Assembly: GCA_963772165.1 (NCBI GenBank)
Contig: CAVYWA010000014.1
Span: forward strand, 1-64,000
From: JAGVPT01 sp963772165
GTDB taxonomy: Bacteria > Bacteroidota > Ignavibacteria > UBA10030 > UBA8401
DNA length: 64,000 nucleotides
Reading direction: 5' to 3'
Translations under genes and position numbers: made by a program
In this document: in pieces, positions 59,706 through 64,000 of the stretch
How positions within the stretch are numbered: position 1 is the stretch's first letter
Layout of the letters: each line of letters opens with the position of its first letter
The notes under the pieces: generated by a model
What the model saw: the letters and a program-made list of their open reading frames with translations, nothing else
Databases searched by the model: none
Told to the model about the DNA's origin: nothing

Positions 59706-60803
59706 ATGGGTTTCAATTGCGGTATAGTCGGCCTGCCGAATGTGGGGAAGTCGACGCTCTTCAACGCGATCACTGCCGCCGGTGCGGAGGCTGCGAATTA
59801 TCCGTTCTGCACGATCGACCCGAATGTGGGAATCGTCACCGTTCCCGATTCCCGTATTGACGGCCTGGTCGGTATTTACCACCCTGCGAAAATTATTCCT
59901 TCTGCCATTGAATTTGTCGACATTGCCGGACTGGTCAAGGGAGCCAGCAAAGGGGAGGGGCTTGGCAATCAATTTCTCTCGCATATTCGGGAAGTTGATG
60001 CGATCGCGCACGTTGTCCGATGTTTTGATGACACAAACGTTATCCACGTCGACGGCAGTATCAATCCGAAGCGAGATATCGAAGTTATTGAAGCCGAGCT
60101 TATCTTCAAGGACCTCGAAACGGTTGAAAAAAAAACAGCGGACGCTGAGAAGCGTGCGAAGACCGGTGAGAAAAAATTCAAAGCGGAGCATGAATTTTGC
60201 TTGGGGCTGAGGAAGCATCTCTTTGAAGGACGTCTCGCGCGCTATTTTCCCATCGACAATGACGACGAGCGCTTCTGGATAAGGGATATGCATTTACTGA
60301 CAAACAAACCAGTAATGTACGTGTGTAACGTCCATGAGCAAGACGTTGCGGGTTCGAACAAGTATGTCATGCAGGTGAAGGAGGTCGCATCGAAAGAAAA
60401 CGCAAAAGTGGTTGTCGTGAGCGCAGCGGTTGAAGCTGAAGTGGCGGAACTCCCCGCAGAAGAACGCGCCAGCTTTCTCGCGGGGTTAGGATTGAAAGAA
60501 TCGGGGCTGCAACAGGTGATTCACGAAGGATATGATTTGCTTCACCTGCTCACGTTCTTTACCGCGGGACCAAAAGAAGTCCGCGCATGGACGGTACGAA
60601 AAGGTGCCGCCGCCCCGGAAGCTGCCGGTGTTATCCATTCCGATTTTGAAAAAGGATTTATTCGGGCGGAGATCATGAAGTACGAGGACCTGTTTCGATT
60701 GGGGAATGAACAGAAGGTAAAAGACAACGGCCTCCTTCACATCGAAGGTAGAGATTACCTCGTTGAGGATGGGGACATCGTTCACTTTCGGTTCAACGTA
60801 TAA
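59706..60803 (+). CDS. ychF: Redox-regulated ATPase/GTPase YchF (Obg family)
   Basis: 365 aa. The G1 loop CGIVGLPNVGKSTLFNAIT (5-23) has the plain NVGKS. YPFCTIDPNVGIVTVPDSR, FVDIAGLVKGASKGEGLGNQ (G3) and NVHEQD (the YchF-type degenerate NxxE) are diagnostic. The C-terminal TGS-like domain is EVRAWTVRKGAAAPEAAGVI. ATP-preferring ribosome-associated factor. Divergent from argC with a 183-bp gap. Confidence 0.96.
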   Translation: MGFNCGIVGLPNVGKSTLFNAITAAGAEAANYPFCTIDPNVGIVTVPDSRIDGLVGIYHPAKIIPSAIEFVDIAGLVKGASKGEGLGNQFLSHIREVDAIAHVVRCFDDTNVIHVDGSINPKRDIEVIEAELIFKDLETVEKKTADAEKRAKTGEKKFKAEHEFCLGLRKHLFEGRLARYFPIDNDDERFWIRDMHLLTNKPVMYVCNVHEQDVAGSNKYVMQVKEVASKENAKVVVVSAAVEAEVAELPAEERASFLAGLGLKESGLQQVIHEGYDLLHLLTFFTAGPKEVRAWTVRKGAAAPEAAGVIHSDFEKGFIRAEIMKYEDLFRLGNEQKVKDNGLLHIEGRDYLVEDGDIVHFRFNV

Positions 60804-60831
60804 TTCGAGACTTCTGAATAATTCCAAAAGT

Positions 60832-60903
60832 ATGGCTCACGCAAAGACGCGAAGTCGCAAAATGATTTAAAAATAGACCCTTTGCGTCTTGGCGAGAGAC
60901 GAT
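60832..60903. repeat. 'GACGCGAAGTCGC' palindromic repeat, copy 3
   Basis: GGCTCACGCAAAGACGCGAA (60835-60854) is imperfectly complementary to TTTGCGTCTTGGCGAGAGAC (about 60881-60900). Related to 31411-31490 and 39803-39868. Confidence 0.55.
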
Positions 60904-60951
60904 TTTTTCAGATGTCTCAATTCCTAGATTGAAGTCATCCGCTAATAGTGT

Positions 60952-60986
60952 AAAAGGCATCTCAAACAATATGAGATGCCTTTTTT
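60952..60986. terminator. Bidirectional rho-independent terminator
   Basis: GGCATCTCA (60956-60964) and TGAGATGCC (60972-60980) form a perfect 9-bp stem, with AAAA before and TTTTTT after. It separates the convergent ychF and DUF59 genes and should stop transcripts from both sides. Confidence 0.9.
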
Positions 60987-61006
60987 GATAAACCTATTGA
61001 ATCGTT

Positions 61007-61333
61007 TTACGTCCATCCGAGTTTCTTGCGCGCTTCGGGAGCGATCATTGCAGGATTCCACTGCGGCTGCCACACAATTCTAACGTCGGCGTCGCTGACC
61101 CCGGAAATTTTTTTCACACGATCGCGCACATTGTTGGCAATCATGGACGACATGCCGCAGCCGGGGGAAGTTAACGTCATTTTCACGCCGACCCATCCGT
61201 CAATGATCTTAATATCGTAGACTAATCCAAGATCGACAATGCTGACCGGGATTTCAGGATCGTGAACATCCTTCAACGCTTCGTACACAAGTTCTTTAGT
61301 AATTGCCACAGGTTGATCGCTGTGATTTTCCAT
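61007..61333 (-). CDS. MIP18/DUF59 metal-sulfur cluster assembly protein, SufT/PaaD-like
   Basis: 108 aa. ELVYEALKDVHDPEIPVSIV (about 14-33), DLGLVYDIKIID and LTSPGCGMSSMIANNVRDRV (with the reactive Cys) are the DUF59 pattern. The C-terminal VWQPQWNPAMIAPEARKKLG is typical of stand-alone SufT-like proteins. Assists maturation of Fe-S proteins; connects functionally to the Mrp and NifU genes at 39931-41261. Confidence 0.92.
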   Translation of the reverse strand: MENHSDQPVAITKELVYEALKDVHDPEIPVSIVDLGLVYDIKIIDGWVGVKMTLTSPGCGMSSMIANNVRDRVKKISGVSDADVRIVWQPQWNPAMIAPEARKKLGWT

Positions 61334-61531
61334 TGTCTCCTCGATTAACTGTTGGGATAATATACATAATTCTATAAAAAGATGTCATTATTTTTGGCCG
61401 TGGGTAGCGGGAGAAGCAATGACATTCATCCAAAATGACTCACTACCTGACCGTGCAACTACTTGCAGGAGATCATTACGCCTTTTCTTTCTCAAGAAGC
61501 TTACAGCACGCACACGGTATATCTACGAACA

Positions 61532-63847
61532 TCACATTGTTGCCGACAGCCCGATGTAAACCATGCGCCCGATAGAAGGAATGATCCCGGGGCCCGGATA
61601 CTCGTCTGTCCGCATCGTGAAATACATGGCATTGGTTAAATTGTTAACCCCCAATCTCAATTCGTATTTCGAAATTTTGTATGCTGCCGACATATCGATT
61701 ACGCTGTATGATGGAATGGTTCCTACCAGACCGTCGGGGGAAAATTTTGTATCGCCTGGATCGCTGTAGCAGGAAGCGGTGTAAGAATACTGCGCGTTCA
61801 TCGAAACACCTCCGAAGTTATAGTCAAGGCCGAAACGCTCTGTGTACTTCGGGGCATAGGGGACATCGTTGCCGTCATATTCGCCTGAGATGTACCGCGC
61901 GTCCGTGTACGCAAAGGAATTGTATACACCCAATCTCCCGAATTTGTCATTGGTAATGAGCCCTCCGAGAAGATTTAACTCGACGTATGTTTCCACTCCT
62001 TTGTGATCATCGGCTCCCGTATTGGTTTCGAATAGGTAGGAGGAGGTGTCCTCCGTTTGCTCAACGATTCCGATATCGTTCTTGACCCGCGTAAAGAAAA
62101 GGCTGACGTCAAAATTCAGGAAGTTCCTGACCATTCCTCTGAACCCAACATCCAGATTATTGGCAGATGCATCTTTTAAATTTTGGTCGATCCTTGCAAT
62201 TGTGCCGAAGGGAGTCAAGTCGTCATACGTGACCGGCCTATAGGATTGGTTGAAATTGACATAGATGTCGCTTGTCTCAAAAAATTTAAACTCTGCGGTT
62301 AACGAGCCCAGTAAAAATGCCCTCGTGTGTTCTTCGTTGTTTACAAAGACGTACGGGGCTGTGGTCGTATCATTGTTTTCCGTGTAACCGTTTGCCATCG
62401 TGCTCAAATATTCGAAGCGCAAGGCCGGTGTCACGCTTATCACGTTGCTGATTCTAAAAATGTTCTGAATATACGGAGCGAGGTTCGTTGTGGTAAAATT
62501 CATGTTCCCTCCCCATGGAGAAAATGTCGTCAGGTCGAAATCGCTTCCACTCGTTCCTTCACCCTGGTCTTTTCTCACAAGATGTGAATACGCATACCGC
62601 ACACCGAATGACAGTACATGGTTTTGTCCGAGGAAATTATAGCTGGACAAAAACCTGAGCTCGTTTGTGAACGTATTGAAAAATTCCTCCTCTACCTCGC
62701 GCGGGGTATACATCAAGCTGGCTGTAATAGTATCCGGAACCTCAGGCGGTACATCTTCATTCCTCCAAACCAAATCGCGCTGGCTAAAAAGATAGGATGA
62801 CACGAAATTTATAGATGCGTTATCATCTATTTTGTAATCGATATGTGAAGCCACGATGTTCCACGGGCTGGAGAGCCAATTCCGGCTGCGTAATGACCCC
62901 TGGGGATTTGTTTGAAACATCGAATCGTTTTCACCGCCCGGCATTTGGACCAGATTGCGTAGGATTGTGTACTCTAATCCGATTTGCAGTCTCTCAGCAG
63001 GATCGTATTTCAGGCTTCCATAACCCGACCATTGTGTCTGCTGGGAATTGTCCCTCCAACCTTCCATACGCCTATACTGAAGGAAACCATAATACTTGAA
63101 ATCTCCGTCGGTGCCGCCAACGGAATTAAAACTGTTAAAAAGTCCATAGCTGCCGGCAGTCTGAGAAGAATTAACTTGAAAAGAACTATCTCCGCCGTCT
63201 TTCAACTCATAGTTCACAACGCCGCCTAATTGCGGACCGAATGCCAGCGCGGAACCGTCCTGCAAAATGGTTATGCTTTTCACAGCTTCCATCGGAGGGA
63301 GGTAGTACGCTTCATTGTACCCGTATAAGTCTGCGGAAATATTGTACCCGTTTTGCCGCGTGTTCGTCTCGATGCTCTGATAAGGACTAAATCCGCGAAA
63401 GCCGATTCCATTTGCTGTGAATCCGCCCATTTCGTTTTCGGTAATGTCCACCCCAGGTATTCGTCCTAAAATCTGCCTCGTGTTGTTTATGGCTTTATTG
63501 GCGTCCAAGCTGTCGATGTCCAGCACTTCGTTCTTCATTCCTGCGTATATCACCCCGCGTGCATAGTCCTTCATTTGACCTATGCCGTCCATAATCATGT
63601 AGCTTGTGACGGTAACCTCTTTCATAATGTAGTTGGAATCGGATGGCGAATCTTCACCGGGCGTTTTTGCATTGGAGCTATTTTGAAATGCTGCGCTACT
63701 GTGTCTGCCGGCTTCCGTTGCATCTGTTACTAATAATGCGGAATTGAGCGTGTCTTCCCGTATCTGTGGAAGAAGTGTTCGGGAAAACGAAAGAGGTGCA
63801 AAGGGAAGTACGAAGAGGAAAAAAAGAATGCAGCGTGCAGAACTCAT
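61532..63847 (-). CDS. TonB-dependent outer-membrane receptor
   Basis: About 771 aa from the ATG at 63847, chosen because AGGAG lies 7 nt upstream and a signal peptide (CILFFLFVLPFAPLSFSRTL) follows; the frame opens at 63934. The plug domain (about 90-215 counted from this start) contains NTRQILGRIPGVDITENEMG, GFTANGIGFRGFSPYQSIET, VKSITILQDGSALAFGPQLG and GVVNYELKDGG, resembling FecA-type receptors. The beta-barrel ends in IPSIGRMVYIGLSATM. Probably takes up iron chelates or another scarce nutrient; substrate unknown. Confidence 0.9.
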   Translation of the reverse strand: MSSARCILFFLFVLPFAPLSFSRTLLPQIREDTLNSALLVTDATEAGRHSSAAFQNSSNAKTPGEDSPSDSNYIMKEVTVTSYMIMDGIGQMKDYARGVIYAGMKNEVLDIDSLDANKAINNTRQILGRIPGVDITENEMGGFTANGIGFRGFSPYQSIETNTRQNGYNISADLYGYNEAYYLPPMEAVKSITILQDGSALAFGPQLGGVVNYELKDGGDSSFQVNSSQTAGSYGLFNSFNSVGGTDGDFKYYGFLQYRRMEGWRDNSQQTQWSGYGSLKYDPAERLQIGLEYTILRNLVQMPGGENDSMFQTNPQGSLRSRNWLSSPWNIVASHIDYKIDDNASINFVSSYLFSQRDLVWRNEDVPPEVPDTITASLMYTPREVEEEFFNTFTNELRFLSSYNFLGQNHVLSFGVRYAYSHLVRKDQGEGTSGSDFDLTTFSPWGGNMNFTTTNLAPYIQNIFRISNVISVTPALRFEYLSTMANGYTENNDTTTAPYVFVNNEEHTRAFLLGSLTAEFKFFETSDIYVNFNQSYRPVTYDDLTPFGTIARIDQNLKDASANNLDVGFRGMVRNFLNFDVSLFFTRVKNDIGIVEQTEDTSSYLFETNTGADDHKGVETYVELNLLGGLITNDKFGRLGVYNSFAYTDARYISGEYDGNDVPYAPKYTERFGLDYNFGGVSMNAQYSYTASCYSDPGDTKFSPDGLVGTIPSYSVIDMSAAYKISKYELRLGVNNLTNAMYFTMRTDEYPGPGIIPSIGRMVYIGLSATM

Positions 63848-63952
63848 AATGCGCTCCTGTAAAATGTTTCGGAGCGCAGCCGTGTTGACAAACCATCGCT
63901 TCTTCCGTACATTAAAAACGAAAGGGGTGTGCACAACGCGCTCCTTTTGATG

Positions 63953-63994
63953 TGATGCACTGTCGTTGACCTTTGGCGAGGAAGCGGCAGTGCA
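63953..63994. promoter_or_regulatory. Stem-loop in the leader of the TonB receptor gene
   Basis: ATGCACTG (about 63957-63964) and CAGTGCAT (about 63987-63994) are perfect complements about 22 bp apart, next to the right window edge, with a T-run after it on the + strand. It may be a terminator for a gene outside the window or a regulatory leader hairpin. It cannot be decided from this window. Confidence 0.4.
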
Positions 63995-64000
63995 TTTTTT

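Overview
The window looks like a piece of chromosome from a bacterium of the FCB group, most likely Ignavibacteriota or a close relative (Kryptonia/Chlorobi side). The clues are a type IX secretion C-terminal sorting domain ending a cassette protein, a GWxTD-domain protein, a two-subunit 2-oxoglutarate:ferredoxin oxidoreductase, many lipoproteins, and large secreted glycoside hydrolases. This assignment is inference; the window contains no rRNA, and I recognised no tRNA.

Region 1 (1-22287) is a large chromosomal integron. An integron integrase gene on the + strand (21328-22287) lies next to a candidate attI core (21115-21121). A cassette array fills everything to its left and runs off the left edge. 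I count 25 attC sites (the first cut by the window edge) plus one degenerate half-site. They are about 148-167 bp long and bounded by GCCTAAC-like and GTTAGGC-like cores. Every convincing cassette gene is on the minus strand, pointing away from the integrase, as expected. The cargo is mostly small, secreted or unknown proteins: at least five lipoproteins, a type IX secretion cargo, a LamG lipoprotein, a lipocalin-like protein and a methyltransferase. There is also a group reminiscent of defence genes: a TIR-like nucleotide-binding gene that is frameshifted, an STM4504/CBY_0614-family HEPN protein, a DUF4062 protein and an FGE/SUMF1-domain protein. One 1143-bp cassette is present twice, apparently base for base. 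Five cassettes carry no convincing gene; four of these form two related tandem pairs.

Region 2 (22312-34059) holds carbohydrate and central carbon genes: a GH2 enzyme, a Gfo/Idh/MocA oxidoreductase, a GH31 alpha-glucosidase, phosphofructokinase, an aldo/keto reductase, and a LamG lipoprotein paralogous to the first integron cassette. MITE- or REP-like palindromic repeats sit between these genes.

Region 3 (34266-50330) is housekeeping: a pair of M16 peptidase genes (the first frameshifted), a CBS-domain protein, leucyl/phenylalanyl-tRNA-protein transferase, purC, an Mrp/NifU-type iron-sulfur pair, ftsE, pdxA, a GWxTD protein, a remnant FAD-linked oxidase, serA, two thioredoxin-fold proteins, a leucyl aminopeptidase and an NrnA-type DHH phosphatase.

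Region 4 (50530-64000) contains the korA-korB pair with a ccdA-like gene upstream. It then has an arginine operon in the order argC-argJ-argB-argR-argG on the minus strand, with argJ broken by a single-base frameshift and a perfect dyad upstream of argC that could be an ArgR operator. ychF, a SufT/DUF59-like gene and a TonB-dependent receptor complete it. Three otherwise well-conserved genes (the TIR-like gene, the M16 peptidase and argJ) are each broken by one base, so sequencing or assembly error should be considered before calling them pseudogenes.
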